Shown here piece by piece: positions 11,197-22,694 of a DNA stretch of 64,000 nt; position 1 is the first letter of the stretch; the number at the start of each line of letters is the position of its first letter. The position numbers and the translations under genes are program-made. The notes under the pieces are model-generated. The model worked only from the letters and a program-made list of their open reading frames with translations, ran no database searches and was not told where the DNA came from. Source of the DNA: Rhizoctonia solani (lineage: Eukaryota; Basidiomycota; Agaricomycetes; Cantharellales; Ceratobasidiaceae); contig NC_057382.1 of the NCBI RefSeq assembly GCF_016906535.1, positions 496,001 through 560,000 on the forward strand, in the 5' to 3' direction.

Positions 11197-12719
11197 CTCA
11201 GCACGTTCACAAAGTCTTAAGGCGTCTGATGGAGAACCAGCTGTTCTGTAAGGCTTCCAAATGCACCTTCCACATCAACTCTGTGGAATATTTGGGGATA
11301 ATTGTATCAGATAAGGGTTTTAGTCTGGATAAACTCAAAATCCAGGCCGTCCAGGAATGGCCCACACCCACCAAGGTCAAAGAAGTCCAATTGTTCCTGG
11401 GATTTGCCAACTTCCTGCAACAATTTGTTGCCAACTTCAGCCACATGGCTAGGCCATTACATAACCTGGTCAAGAAAGATACAACCTGGCAATGGGGCAC
11501 TAAGGAACAGGAAGCATTCCAAAGGTTGAAAGACGCCATCACCAATGCACCAGTACTATGTCATGCGGACCCCTTGAAACCTTACTTCCTGGAAACAGAC
11601 ACATTGGGCGTGGCTCTAGGCTCCATACTCAGTCAACAACAGGAAGATGGTTGCCTCCACCTGCTAGGCTTCCTATCCAAGTCATTTAAAGGTGCTGAAC
11701 AAAATTACAACACCCATGATAAGGAACTCTTGGCAATCATTAGGTCCTTTGAGTATTGGCGTATATTCTTGGAAGGAACCAAGCATCCAATCACTGTCTT
11801 CACCAACCATTGGAACCTAGAATATTGGAAGGAATCTTAGATGTTCAACAGACGCCATGCCAGATGGCACCTACTACTGGCTGGGTATAACTTCCAAATT
11901 GTCTACCGCCCAGGGAAACAATCAGGAAAGCCAGACGCACTATCACACAGACCAGACCACACCAATATCCCACCTGCCAATCAGACAATGCTCCCCAACC
12001 CTGTATTTGCCAACATAGCTCTGGTAACTCCCAAAAAGGAACTCCAACAACAGATCAAGGCCGCCCTAGACCAGGGCAAGTCATTGGAGGAAATACTGCA
12101 GTTCCTCCAAAACAAGTCTAAGGCACCTCCGTCCATTAAGCGCGCCTTCAAGGACTATCAAATGGAGTCAGGCCTACTCTTCTACCAAGGCCAGATTGTA
12201 GTCCCTGACATTGGAGACCTGAGAACAGACCTACTGTGGATCTTCCACAACAGCCCCCTGGCCGGTCACCCAGGTAGACAGCAAACGCTGGAACTTGTCT
12301 CAAGGAACTATTACTGGCCTGGAATCCACGCAGACACTTACTGGCACATGGACTCTTGCAAAACTTGTCAACAAATCCAGAAACCCAAGTACGCGCCCAT
12401 TCCGCCTCAACCCCTAGAACTACCAACACGCCCCTGGCAGCACGTGTCATACAATATGATAGTGGATTTGCCCAAAGATGGAAATAGTGACTCTATCCTG
12501 GTCATTGTAGACAGCTTCACCAAATATGTCATCTTGGTGGAGTATTCCAAAAAGCTCAAGGCCCTGGAACTAGCAGACCTATTCCTACGGCACATATGGA
12601 AATGTTACAGCATGCCCAAAAAGACAATCTCAGAACAAGGGAGAGTCTTCAACAACAAATTCCTGAAAGCTCTGTACCAACGTCTAGGAATAGACCCTCA
12701 CTTCTCCTCAGCTTACCAC

Positions 12720-13169
12720 TGTCATGACCTTCACAGGCATGACATAATTTTCTACTATTTTTCACCTTTTTTCCGAGACAGTTTCCTTTTTTAGTATATA
12801 TTTATGACTCATCAAGATCACATGACATATTTGATATATGATGTGAAATTGTAAATGACTCACTATTTAGTACTGTTGTTTTTGATGTGGCTTGTCTCAT
12901 GTATTTAAACCAGGTCAAGTTGTTGCTAAACAGCAAGACTTGACCTCTTTGTCAATTCATCCTAAGCTTACTCCTATCCCTTGCCCAGGCCCCTAGTTGG
13001 CCATCAGTGCACCTTACTAAGAAATCCATAACCCAGGCCTAGTTGCCCTCTACCCTACTTCATACCCCTTGGCCCTCAGTTGGCCCTCTACCCTGCTTCA
13101 TAGTCCATTGGTGATAGGGCCACGGACTTTAAACCTACTTGTATCATAGGTCCAAGCTTAGTCGTGACA
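12720..13169 (+). repeat. Solo LTR, family D (450 bp), TSD ACCAC
   Basis: TGTCATGACC...GTCGTGACA flanked by ACCAC at 12715-12719 and 13170-13174, splitting element C's integrase at SSAYH|PQSDGQTE. Related to the A/G LTRs in its ends. It has a TATTTAAA-type TATA near 12902 and a 9-bp inverted repeat (12912-12920 / 12938-12946) right after it. Confidence 0.85.
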
Positions 13170-13305
13170 ACCACCCTCAAAGTGATGGCCAAACAGAACA
13201 AGTAAACCCCACAGTGGAACACTTCCTGTGGGCCTATTCAGGGATCAACCAGAAGGACTGGGTCAAATGGTTGCCAATGGCGGAGTTTGCCTACAACAAC
13301 GCAAC

Positions 13306-13879
13306 TGTCCTAGACGTCCTTAAGGGTTGTCTAGGTAGCAGGCGCTTGTGGCTGTATAGAACTATGTAAGGACCGCTTAAGGCGGTGAGGGTGCTACCTA
13401 CAACAACGAGCCTACTATCTACAATGACCACACGCTATAAGGCGGCGGCAAGCTACGTAAGTACAGTGAGAACAACACTTAAGGCGTGTACTAAGTGGAT
13501 TCCTGGGCAGTAAGGCCCTTGTACAGTGTTTGTGTTGCAACAAGAGGTAATCAACCTGGGTGTTACCATGGTTGGTTGGCCTCCTTATATATTACAGAGC
13601 TACCTAATTACAAATACAACTATATGCAATACCATATCAAATAAGAACCCTGATCCGCAGTTGGCCTTACTCATGCGTATGTGTCACTGACGTGTCATAG
13701 TGATGTCATCAGGTGGAGGTGGCTATGTATGCTGAGGTAAGCGCGGATGGGGACGTGGCTTGGCGCTTAGCGTATGGTATAAGCGCCAAAGTCATGTGAT
13801 CAAAAATGCTGTCCGTTTGCCTTTGTTTAAAATCGAGATAATGGGAATAAATTCCCTGGTATTGAATGTGTCTACAACA
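13306..13879 (-). repeat. Element E 3' LTR
   Basis: 574 bp, TG...CA ends, immediately downstream (minus strand) of the polypurine tract at 13881-13893. Differs from the 5' LTR at a small set of sites, mostly CpG/TpG or CpG/CpA transitions. Confidence 0.9.
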
Positions 13880-13965
13880 CTGCCCCCCCTCTAAGGGCCT
13901 TGGCAGCACCAAGGGCCTTCTTTTTCATGTCTTTTTTGTATTTTTCTAAATTTTTTCCGCATTTT

Positions 13966-15730
13966 TTAAGTTTTCTTGGGGTTCCCACGTGTTTTCTTCA
14001 GATCCATACCCTCCCATTTGACTTGGAAAAACCACTTCCCATTCCTTTCTTTGGCATTGGTTATCCCTTCCACCTTGTATTCTTCTTCTCCGTCCACAGT
14101 GACTGGTGGAGGGCAATTCTTGAAGGCGCGTTTTTTGTCCCTTTTTACCTTTGATAGGAGTCCTACGTAGAAGATGTTGTGGATTTGCATTGTTGGAGGG
14201 AGTTCTAGGCGGTAAGCTTGGTTGGAGATTTTTTTGATGACCTTAAACGGTCCTAGGCGCTGTTCCATTAGCTTGGGACTCAAGGTTTTGAGGTTGACAT
14301 TTTTGGCGTCCAGCCAAACTTCTTCTCCAATCTCAAATTCTGTTGGGTTTCCTTGCTCTCCGGCTATCATCCGCTGTTTAGACTGCCGGAGCGCCGACTC
14401 CACTTCTTTCCACTGCCTCCATTGCTTGTGCCAGGTTGTCCGCTTCTGGTACATCTGTTGGTACGTTAGATGGGGTTAACGTAGGTTCCCATCCATACAA
14501 AGCTTTGAAAGGGGTCTTGCCCATGCTGCTATGTACGGCATTGTTGTACGCAAATTCTGCCATTGGGAGCCATCTGGTCCAATCCCTTTGATTAACCCCC
14601 AAGTAAGCCCTAAGAAAATGTTCAATAGAGGGGTTGACGTGTTCCATTTGTCCGTCACTCTGGGGGTGGTAGGCAGAGGAGAAATGAGGGTCAATGCCAA
14701 GGCATTTGTATAGAGCCCGTAAGAATCTGTTGTTGAAGACCCTTCCTTGGTTGGATATGGTCTTTTCCGGCATACCGTGGTGTTTCCACACATTTTCCAG
14801 GAATAGTTCCGCTAACTTGGGTGCCTTGAGTTTCTTGGAGCATTTTACAAATATCCCGTACTTTGTGAAACTGTTGACAATTACTAGGATTGAGTTGTGG
14901 CTTCCGTCCTTAGGGAGGTCTACTATCATGTTGTAAGACACGTGCTGCCAGGGCCTGACGGGGAGTTCAAGAGGCTGAGGGGGAATGGACGCGTATTTGG
15001 GCTTCCTGATCCGTTGACAAGTCTTGCAGGAATCCACATGCCAGTAGGTGTCAGCACGGATGCCAGGCCAGTAGTAGCTCCTTGATACCAACTCTAGGGT
15101 GCGCTGTCTTCCTGGATGTCCTGCCAAGGGACTGTTGTGGAAGATGCGGAGTAGGTCCGTCCTTAGTGTCCCAACGTCAGGGACTACAATCCGTCCTTGG
15201 TAGAAAAGTAGATCAGCCTCCATCTTGTAATCTTTAAACGTGCGTTTGATTGAAGGGGGTGCTTTGGACTTGTTTTGTAGGAACTGGAGGATTTCTTCCA
15301 GTGATTTGTCCTGGTCCAGGGACAACTCAATCTGGCGTTGTAGCTCTTTCTCCGGTGTAACTAAGGCAACATTGGCAAATACTGGGTTTGGCAACATAGA
15401 CTGGGGTTCTGGTGGAATGTCTGCGTGATCCAATTGTTGTGACAGGGCATCTGGTTTTCCCAATTGTTTTCCTGGCCTGTATACAATTTGGAAGTTATAC
15501 CCAGCAAGGAGTAAGTGCCAACGTGCGTGGCGCCGGTTGAATGTGCAGGATTCCTTCCAGTATTCTAGGTTGCGGTGGTTGGTAAACACGGTGATTGGAT
15601 GCTTGGTTCCTTCTAAGAAAATCCGCCAGTACTCAAAGGAACGTATGATTGCAAGGAGTTCCTTATTGTGGGTGTCATAGTTCTGTTTGGCACCTTTGAA
15701 GGACTCTGATAGGAACCCTAGTGGGTGCAA
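13966..15730 (-). pseudogene. Element E Pol 3' half: RNase H, integrase, chromodomain (broken)
   Basis: From 15730 down: RNase H end (TVFTNHRNLEYW), HHCC region (H...CKTCQRIRKPKY), integrase core (LVIVNSFTKYGIF, SAYHPQSDGQMEH) and, after a frameshift between about 14378 and 14454, the integrase tail with GPFKVIKKISNQAYRL. The chromodomain (EEYKVEGITN...WFFQVKWEG) shifts frame again near 14006. An in-frame TGA at about 15743 separates this block from the RT part (SQ*QEDGC). Confidence 0.85.
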
Positions 15731-15745
15731 GCAGCCGTCTTCCTG

Positions 15746-17254
15746 TCATTGGCTGAGTATGGAACCTAGAGCTGCGCCGGAGGCATCTGTTTCCAGGAAG
15801 TAGGGTTTGGACGGATCAGCGTGGCAAAGAACTGGGGCGTTGGTGATGGCAACCTTTAATCCTTGGAAGGCTTCTTGTTCCTTGGTGTCCCATTTCCACA
15901 GCGTGTCTTTCTTGACTAGGTTATGTAACGGCCTAGCCATGTGGCTAAAGTTGGCAACAAAACAACAAAGGAAGTTGGCAAATCCTAGAAACAATTGGAC
16001 TTCTTTGACCTTAGTAGGTACTGGCCATTCTTGTACCGCCTGGATTTTGAGCTTATCCAGGCCGAAACCCTTATTGGAGACAATGATTCCCAGGTACTCC
16101 ACAGGGGTGGCGTGGAACGTGCACTTGGATGCTTTGCAGAACAATTGGTTCTCCATTAATTGCTTCAGGACCTCATGAACGTGTTGTGTATGTGATGCGT
16201 CATCCTTAGAGTATATCAGGATGTCATCAAGGTAAATAATGACGCATACATCCAGTAAATCCTTGAATAGTTTGTTCATAAAATGCTGAAAGGCGGCAGG
16301 GGCATTTGTTAAGCCAAAGGTCATAACCAGGGATTTGTAGAGGCCGTACTTAGTTTGGAATGCGGTCTTCCATTTGTCACCTTCCTTTACCTGTACGTTG
16401 TTGTAACCCCAACGCAAGTCTAGCTTAGTAAAGACCTTGGCACCACAGAGCTGGGCCATGAGGTTGTCTGGACGGGGAAGCAGGTAGACGTTCTTCTTGG
16501 TGCGGTTGTTAAGGCGGCAATAATTGACAACCAAATGGCGGGAACCATCCTTTTTGGGTACAAACATTACGGGGGAACTGATAGAAGATTTACTGGGGCA
16601 GATCTTGCCTGCCTTGAGTTCATCCCTGAGCCAATCTTTGAGCGTGGCGGATTTGGCGTCAGTCATGCTATATAGCAGAGAGTTCAAGGGGCCTTCTTCT
16701 GTTAGATCAATCCCAATGTCATAATGCCGGTGCGGGGGGAGCTTATTGAATTCTTGCTCTCCAAATACCTTGGCGTATTGATGGTACTTGGAAGGGATTC
16801 CTTTGAGGGGGTTTTGGTCAGCTTCCTCCTCTTCAGCAATGGCTACGTGTTCCGGTGGTGCGTGGGGAAAGGAGAGGGTGCGTTGATTCCAATCAATTTC
16901 TGGATTATGGGCATCTAACCATTTCAATCCCAAGATGGCGGCATGGGACCCTGTGTTGCAAATTAGGAAGGTCTCAGTCATACGTTTGCCATCAAAGGAG
17001 AAGGTTAGGTTAGCCTTCTTCCAAATTTTGCCAGCCTGGGGGCTCAACCCATTGAGCATAGTAACAGTGCGGGGTGAAGGGAGATCTATGAGGGGTAGGC
17101 GGAGTGCTTCCGCGGTACGGGGGTGGAGGAAAGATGAGGTGGCGCCTGAGTCTATCAGGACTTCTAGTGATTCCGCTTTTTTCTCTGGTGTGATCAAAAT
17201 AGTGAAGAGTGGTGACATTTTACTACTAGATATGTTACAAAATTCAATACACAA
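15746..17254 (-). pseudogene. Element E Pol 5' half: protease, reverse transcriptase, RNase H start
   Basis: A 502-residue ORF with protease IDSGATSSFLHP, intact RT box IIYLDDILIYSKDD and the start of RNase H (LETDASGAALGSILSQ), ending at the in-frame TGA near 15743. The aligned RT of element C in this window has YLDN at the same place, so E keeps the catalytic aspartate that C has lost. Confidence 0.88.
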
Positions 17255-17289
17255 GCCAGAGTCCTTGGGGTCCTTGCGCGCAGCAGCAG

Positions 17290-18639
17290 GTCCCCTTAGT
17301 CTTTTCCCGATTTGGGTCCAGACTCTTTGCCAACCTTGGCGGCTTCTTTCTTGACACCTTCCTCCTTAGGCGTGGCCTTCCAGCCAGTGCGGCATTCCGC
17401 AAATTTATGGCCTGATTTGCCGCACTTGATGCATAGGCCCTCAGCCCGGCGGCGGTTTTGCTCCTCCTTGGAGACAAAGTTGGGATTGCTGGAGAGGCGC
17501 CCTGGTCTTGTGGCCTGTTGGCCGGTACTGGCCCCCTATTGGGGGTGGAGGAAGAGGTTCCAGACTTACTTCCCTTAGGCAGGTGGCTGGCACGCTCCTC
17601 ACGGAGGGCGTTATTGATGACCAGAGCCACATTCTGCAGCTCAAGGAGGGTGGTTGGGCGCCGTTTGCGGGTGGCAATAAGACGGCTGACCTCCCAGTGG
17701 AGGCCATGTGCAAATTGCCCACGGAGGGCGGCATTGTTCCAGTCCAGGTCCATAGCAATGGTCCTGAACTTGTAATGTACTCAGCGCAGGTCCCTGTCTG
17801 AGTAAGTGTAATTTGCCGCTTGGCGGCTTGCGTGGCATTGGGGTTCCCAAATGCGGCCAAAAACTCCGTCCTAAACTTGTCAACTGTTTGGATAAGGGCC
17901 CTGTGGGACCCAAGTTGGTTGAGGTGGGGGTGCCCAGGCTCCTGCTACGTCCTTCATGTTCATTAGGAGGAACAACAGGACCTCCTGATCCGTGGGGAAC
18001 ATCTGTTGATTTAGATGTACCCATGCCAACACCCGCGTGAGCCATTGGCGGGCTTTGTTTCCCTATCTTCCCCGTATAGGCGTCAGGGTGGTCCACCTTG
18101 ACCGGGGCTTGATAAGTGGCTACAGGGGCCACTGGTTGTGGGACTTGGGGGAGCGGAGTTGGATAGGCAAAGGCGGAGGGGGAGTATAGCCTCTTGGGGG
18201 GCCCATACTGGGGTTGGCTGGGCAAAGGCAGGGGGAGCTTTTGTGGGGTTGGCCCAGGCAACAAGGGGCACTAGGCGCTGGAATAGGGTCGGTTTTTGGT
18301 AAGGGCCTGGGCGTGGCCTCAACTGCCGGGGGTTTCCGGTCTTCTGGTGTGTGGGGGCTCCACCCCTAGCCTCAATGCAAGTGAGGGCTTGATTGACTGC
18401 TCCCATCCAGTCTTGGGCTTCCTTTGTTGCTTCCTTGGTTTCTTTGAGTTCCCGCTCAAGCCAGAGGACTTGGTTTTGCAATCCCAGGATAAGGGAGATT
18501 GCTTGGCTGAGGGATACTTCCCCGTAGACCTCTGGTTCAAGGCTTGTTGACTCAACGGCGGTTGCCGGAAGAGTGGGTCCCAACTCTCCTTGATTGAGAG
18601 GGGATTGGGGACAAGCAGAGCTCTGGAACAGGTTGCCAT
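17290..18639 (-). pseudogene. Element E Gag (several frameshifts)
   Basis: Homologous to C's Gag over its length (EVYGEVSLSQAISLIL, MDLDWNNAALRGQFAHGLHWE) but spread over three frames. The zinc knuckle CIKCGKSGHKFAEC is encoded around 17380-17435 in a different frame from the capsid part. The switch is at a G/C run near 17540 that has one base fewer than in C (5 versus 6). Another shift lies soon after the start codon near 18639. Non-functional. Confidence 0.82.
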
Positions 18640-19132
18640 CTCATGGGGGTATGAGCGCCTTGGTGGGAAGCAGTGCGCTGGGAGGCGCGGGAGGAAGCGC
18701 AAGAGGGGGTACGGGAGGTAATGGTGGGCAAGATGGGGGAAATGGGGGCTGTGTAGCCAAAGGTGCCTGTATCAGGACTTATGGCGCTTTGTTGTGCTGG
18801 CGCTAAGAGCTTGCGTCAACCACCTAGCGTTGGACAGTCCCTATTGACCAATCAACTGCCGTGTACGGGCGTGATGTGGAACAGGTTTTTGCAAGCGGGT
18901 GGATCTGCTGACTAGCTCCGCTGACAAAGGGTGCGGTGACCGGTGGTATGCGGACAATTAGAATCCGTCTGCCTTATAGCAATTTGGTACTACCTGGGGC
19001 CAACGCTAGTTTGATTATTGATAGCAAAAGGCAAGCCCAATCAGGTGATTTCCCTTGTGCTAGTACAGGGGACCTTCTTGTTTGTTGAGACTGAGTGGGT
19101 GTGCTTGGTGGGCACGGTTTGCAACCAACTTA

Positions 19133-19145
19133 AGGTTGATTACCT
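19133..19145 (-). promoter_or_regulatory. Element E putative self-primer-binding site
   Basis: Thirteen nt, 2 nt inside the LTR edge (19148), perfectly complementary to 19384-19396 within the 5' LTR, about 29 nt downstream of the TATA-like box at 19425-19431. Confidence 0.7.
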
Positions 19146-19147
19146 AG

Positions 19148-19718
19148 TGTCCTAGACGTCCTTAAGGGTTGTCTAGGTAGCAGGTGCTTGTGGCCGTATA
19201 GAACTATGTAAGGACCGCTTAAGGTGGTGAGGGTGCTACCTACAACAACCCTACTATCTACAATGACCACACGCTATAAGGCGGCGGCAAGCTACGTAAG
19301 TACAGTGAGAACAACGCTTAAGGCGTGTACTAAGTGGATTCCTGGGCAGTAAGGCCCTTGTACAGTGTTTGTGTTGCAACAAGAGGTAATCAACCTGGGT
19401 GTTACCATGGTTGGTTGGCCTCCTTATATATTACAGAGCTACCTAATTACAAATACAACTATATGCAATACCGTATCAAATAAGAACCCCAATCCGCAGT
19501 CGGCCTTACTCATGCATACGTGTCACTGACATGTCATAGTGATGTCATCAGGTGGAGGTGGCTACGTATGCTGAGGTAAGCGCGGATGGGGACGTGGCTT
19601 GGCGCTTAGTGTATGGTATAAGCGCCAAAGTCACGTGATTGAAAATGCTGTCCATTTGCCTTTGTTTAAAATTGAGAAAATGGGAATAAATTCCCTGGTA
19701 TTGAATGTGTCTACAACA
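19148..19718 (-). repeat. Element E 5' LTR
   Basis: 571 bp, pair of the LTR at 13306. Includes TATATA (19425-19431), an E-box-like CACGTG near 19633 and the conserved start block that pairs with the primer-binding site. Confidence 0.9.
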
Positions 19719-20373
19719 GCAACACACAGTAGCACCGGCAAATCCCCTTCAAGGCACTATACAGATGGGAACTGTCCCTGACCCCAAGCAATGTACCAAC
19801 AGATGTCCCAGAAGCTGATGACATGGCAACCCAAATGGAAGCACAATGGCAAGAGAGAGGCAGCACTCCAACAGTCAAAATCATGTATGACAGCTGGGGA
19901 AACAAGGGAACCAATCAGTTTTGAAGTTGGGGAAGAAGCCTGGCTGGACGCCAAGAACGTGAAACTGAAAACCCTGAGTCCCAAGCTAACAGAACAACGC
20001 TTAGGCCCCTTTGAAATAATGGAAAAAATCTCTGACCGTGCATACCGCCTAAAGCTCCCCCCATCAATGAGGATCCACAACGTCTTTTATGTGGGATTAC
20101 TGTCTAAAGTGAAAAGGGATGATAAGCGGCCTTTGAGACCAACCCCCACCGGTAACCATGGACAGGGAAGAGGAATACAAGGTAGAAGGAATCACAGACA
20201 TGGAAGAAAGGAACAGGAAATGGTTTTTCAGGGTCAAATGGAAAGGATATGGATTGGAGGAGAATACCTGGGCCAAGGGAAAACCTCAAGAATGCCAAAA
20301 AATCCTGAAAATTTTGAGAAGGCAATGAAAAGAAAGGCCCTTGGCGCTGCCAAGGCCCTTAGAGGGGGGGCAG

Positions 20374-22471
20374 TGTTGTAGACACACTCCATACCAGGGA
20401 ATTTATTCCCATTTTCTTGAATTTAAACAAAGTTGAACGGACAACATTTTTGATCACGTGACATTGGCACTTATCATACACTAAGCGCCAAGCCACGTCC
20501 CCATCCGCGCTTACTCAGCACATGTAGCCACCTCCACCTATGACGTCATCATGACATGTCAGTGACACGTATGCATGAGTAAGACCAACTGCAGAGCGGG
20601 GTTTGTTAAGAGTCGTGTAAGTACAGGAGTAAGAAAGAATTACTATATACAAAATGTATATGGGAATAACTAAGAACTAGTATTAAGAATCAGAATATGC
20701 ACAGAATATATGCACAATATAGGCTAGGTTATCAGGAATAACAACTCCTAACAAATAGTCTAGCAACTATGAAGTGCAGGTGGTTGGTTATGTATAGTAC
20801 CTTAGACTAATGTTACTTAAGCCTAAGTGACTAAGGGTATGTATACTTAAGGTCTCTAGGATAGTACCTTAAGTAAGAGGGTTACCTGACTAATGTATTT
20901 ATAGGATTTGCCTAATAAGTATAGGACTTATATATGCTTAAGTAAGACTTAAGACTTATGGGTTTACCTAAAATATATCTAGGATTTATGAGATATTGTA
21001 GGTAAAGATATCTACAATAGGGGGTATGGTGGATTGAAACACTATCACTCAATCACAACAATCCTTACAGTATTGTTGCACTATACTCAATGTTGAACTC
21101 AACAACTGTGACAGTCAAGGGGCACAGGGTTGCAGTAAGTACACTAATAGGTTACCCTGTGTCTGTTGGGACTAGCCTATGGTCTTAGTGCGCCGAATAA
21201 CCTCCTATGCTATTTACAGTGAGTCAATCACTAAAGTAAATGCGCAGATAAGCTGTTAAAGGCTTGTGTGTATATGTCAATATATAAGAGTGGATAAATG
21301 GATGCATTAGAAGCGTCTTCACAGGGTCCTTTTATACCCTGAGAAGGCGCACAAACAAGTATATACATGATTGATACCAAGAGGGGGTACAGGAGGTACA
21401 GGTGGCAACTGAAACACTTGAGGGAGCCAATACTTTGGTACATAGTAAACAAACAACAGATCCTAATATTTGCCCCAAGGCAATGTTTGCCCCAAGGCAT
21501 TATTTACCTGTGTGGGTCCTTAGATGTCCCAAGGCTAAGTGTTTCATCCTTGGAGTAAACAGTCCCAAAGGTAGGATACCTCTGCATTGGGTACTTACAG
21601 TAAATGGGGCATAACTCTACCAAATGTTGTCCGTTTTGGGAGTTTGACCCAGCGTTCTGGAGCGCGCAAACATGCGCACCTGAGCGCAAGCGATTCGGCA
21701 GTGTGGGATGCCCGGGTGATGGAGAAAAGGCGCATTTAGTGCGTCAGCGCTTAAGGGCTGATTAAGCGCCGGAGCACTTGCCTATGCGACAGGGGGGACC
21801 CTGAATATTTCTGTGTGTAGCCACAAGATAGAATCTTGAATAATAAATACTACAAACAAGAGAAATATTACTTGTTACTGTTTATCTACTCAGCTGAATT
21901 TATATATTTAAATGAGTGAGAAAACAGCATATATGCAAAAGACATTGCATATTAAGGGTATTCCTGAGGTTTGTAGGTTTTGTAAAGGTCACTATTGGAT
22001 AGAGGGACCTTGAAAACCTTAGTTCGCATCTTTATCTCACTTATTTACTGTAAGATTACTAGTGTAATTAATAAAATAAGTACAGATTAAAGAAGAAATG
22101 TCATATCCATAACAGGGTTCTTATTTGATACAATATTGCACATCATGTATTTGTAATTAGTCCACCCTTGTAATATATAAGGAGGCCAACCAACCATGGT
22201 AACACCCAGGTCAATTACCTCTTGTTGCATCCCTACATTGTACAAGGCCTTAGGCCAGTAACTACTTAGTCTCCACCACCTGTACTTGTTGCCTTAAGCG
22301 GCTTTCTCATTGCAGTTACTTAGCTTGCCACCGCCCTTACGGCCTTGGCCATTGTACTTAGATAGTTAGTTGTTGTAGGTAGTACTTCTGCCGCCTTACG
22401 CGGTATACTTAGTTACTTACAGCTGCAAGCGCCTGCTGCCTTGACGCCCCTTAAGGACGTCTAGGACACAT
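20374..22471 (+). repeat. Element C 3' LTR, interrupted by H
   Basis: Family B LTR, TGTTGTAGAC...GTCTAGGACA, following the polypurine tract of C. Its own sequence is 20374-20603 and 22120-22471 (about 580 bp); the middle is the H insertion with its duplicated GGGTT. Confidence 0.87.
20604..22114 (+). repeat. H1: 1.5-kb solo LTR-like element, TSD GGGTT
   Basis: Starts TGTTAAGAGT, ends CCATAACA, flanked by GGGTT at 20599-20603 and 22115-22119 inside the C 3' LTR. It holds no convincing ORF. A second copy, opposite orientation, is at 24235-32020. TG...CA ends and 5-bp TSD fit a long LTR, with the internal region lost or absent in both copies; no protein identifies the parent element. Confidence 0.82.
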
Positions 22472-22665
22472 TCAGACCAGAACTTGACCTCCTGTCAATC
22501 TACTGACTACCCTCCCCACTCTCCTGCTCTACTCTAAGGGTCTTGTGCCATATTTGGCAAGTAATCTCTCTATCTAAAGTGTTGGTTGCAGTCTTCTGCT
22601 TATCCCCAAAGCCAGCACTGCCTCTTTAGGCATATATCCCATTCTTTATTAGTCAGACTCTGACA
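22472..22665 (+). repeat. G2: 3' half of a G-family LTR
   Basis: Reverse-complement match to 5257-5452 (block CAGAACTTGACCTCCTGTC, end AGTCAGACTCTGACA). Its left half is beyond the left window edge, displaced by element C. The right flank is AATAC, followed about 30 bp later by the stop codon of the regulator homologue. Confidence 0.78.
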
Positions 22666-22694
22666 AATACAATGCTGTACTAAAGAAGATAAAG

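Larger units (their letters stand above)
13306..19718 (-). mobile_element. Element E: complete Gypsy chromovirus (6.4 kb), TSD GCAAC
   Basis: Two LTRs (13306-13879 and 19148-19718), TSD GCAAC at 13301-13305 and 19719-19723, gag about 17290-18639 and pol 13966-17254, all on the minus strand. It lies inside the integrase of C; removing it restores YNNATHSSTGK. Same family as C (LTR family B). Multiple frameshifts and one stop make it non-autonomous now. Confidence 0.92.
9555..20329 (+). pseudogene. Element C Pol, split by four insertions
   Basis: Blocks: protease (IDSGATSSFLH) and RT to 10625; RT end, RNase H and integrase from 11202 to 12719; a short integrase piece 13175-13305; integrase end plus chromodomain 19724-20329. 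Breaks: solo LTR at 10626, an in-frame TAG at about 11838 (relatives read WKESCTFNRR here), solo LTR at 12720, element E at 13306, and a frameshift near 20140 just before the chromodomain (FRVKWKGYGLEENTW). The RT catalytic box reads YLDN rather than YLDD near 10590, so the polymerase would be dead even if rejoined. Confidence 0.83.
7375..22471 (+). mobile_element. Element C: Gypsy chromovirus heavily split by later insertions
   Basis: Plus-strand element. Its own parts are leader (7375-7587), gag (7588-7690, 8264-9507), pol (9555-10625, 11202-12719, 13175-13305, 19724-20329), polypurine tract (about 20362-20370) and 3' LTR (20374-20603 + 22120-22471). The 5' LTR lies left of the window beyond the F insertion. 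The right flank CATTC belongs to LTR G2. Premature stops and frameshifts make it inactive. Confidence 0.82.

Noticed and set aside
20604..22114. H as a DNA transposon
   Set aside because: TG...CA ends, 5-bp TSD and no long terminal inverted repeats fit an LTR better; only a 5-nt terminal inverted repeat is present.
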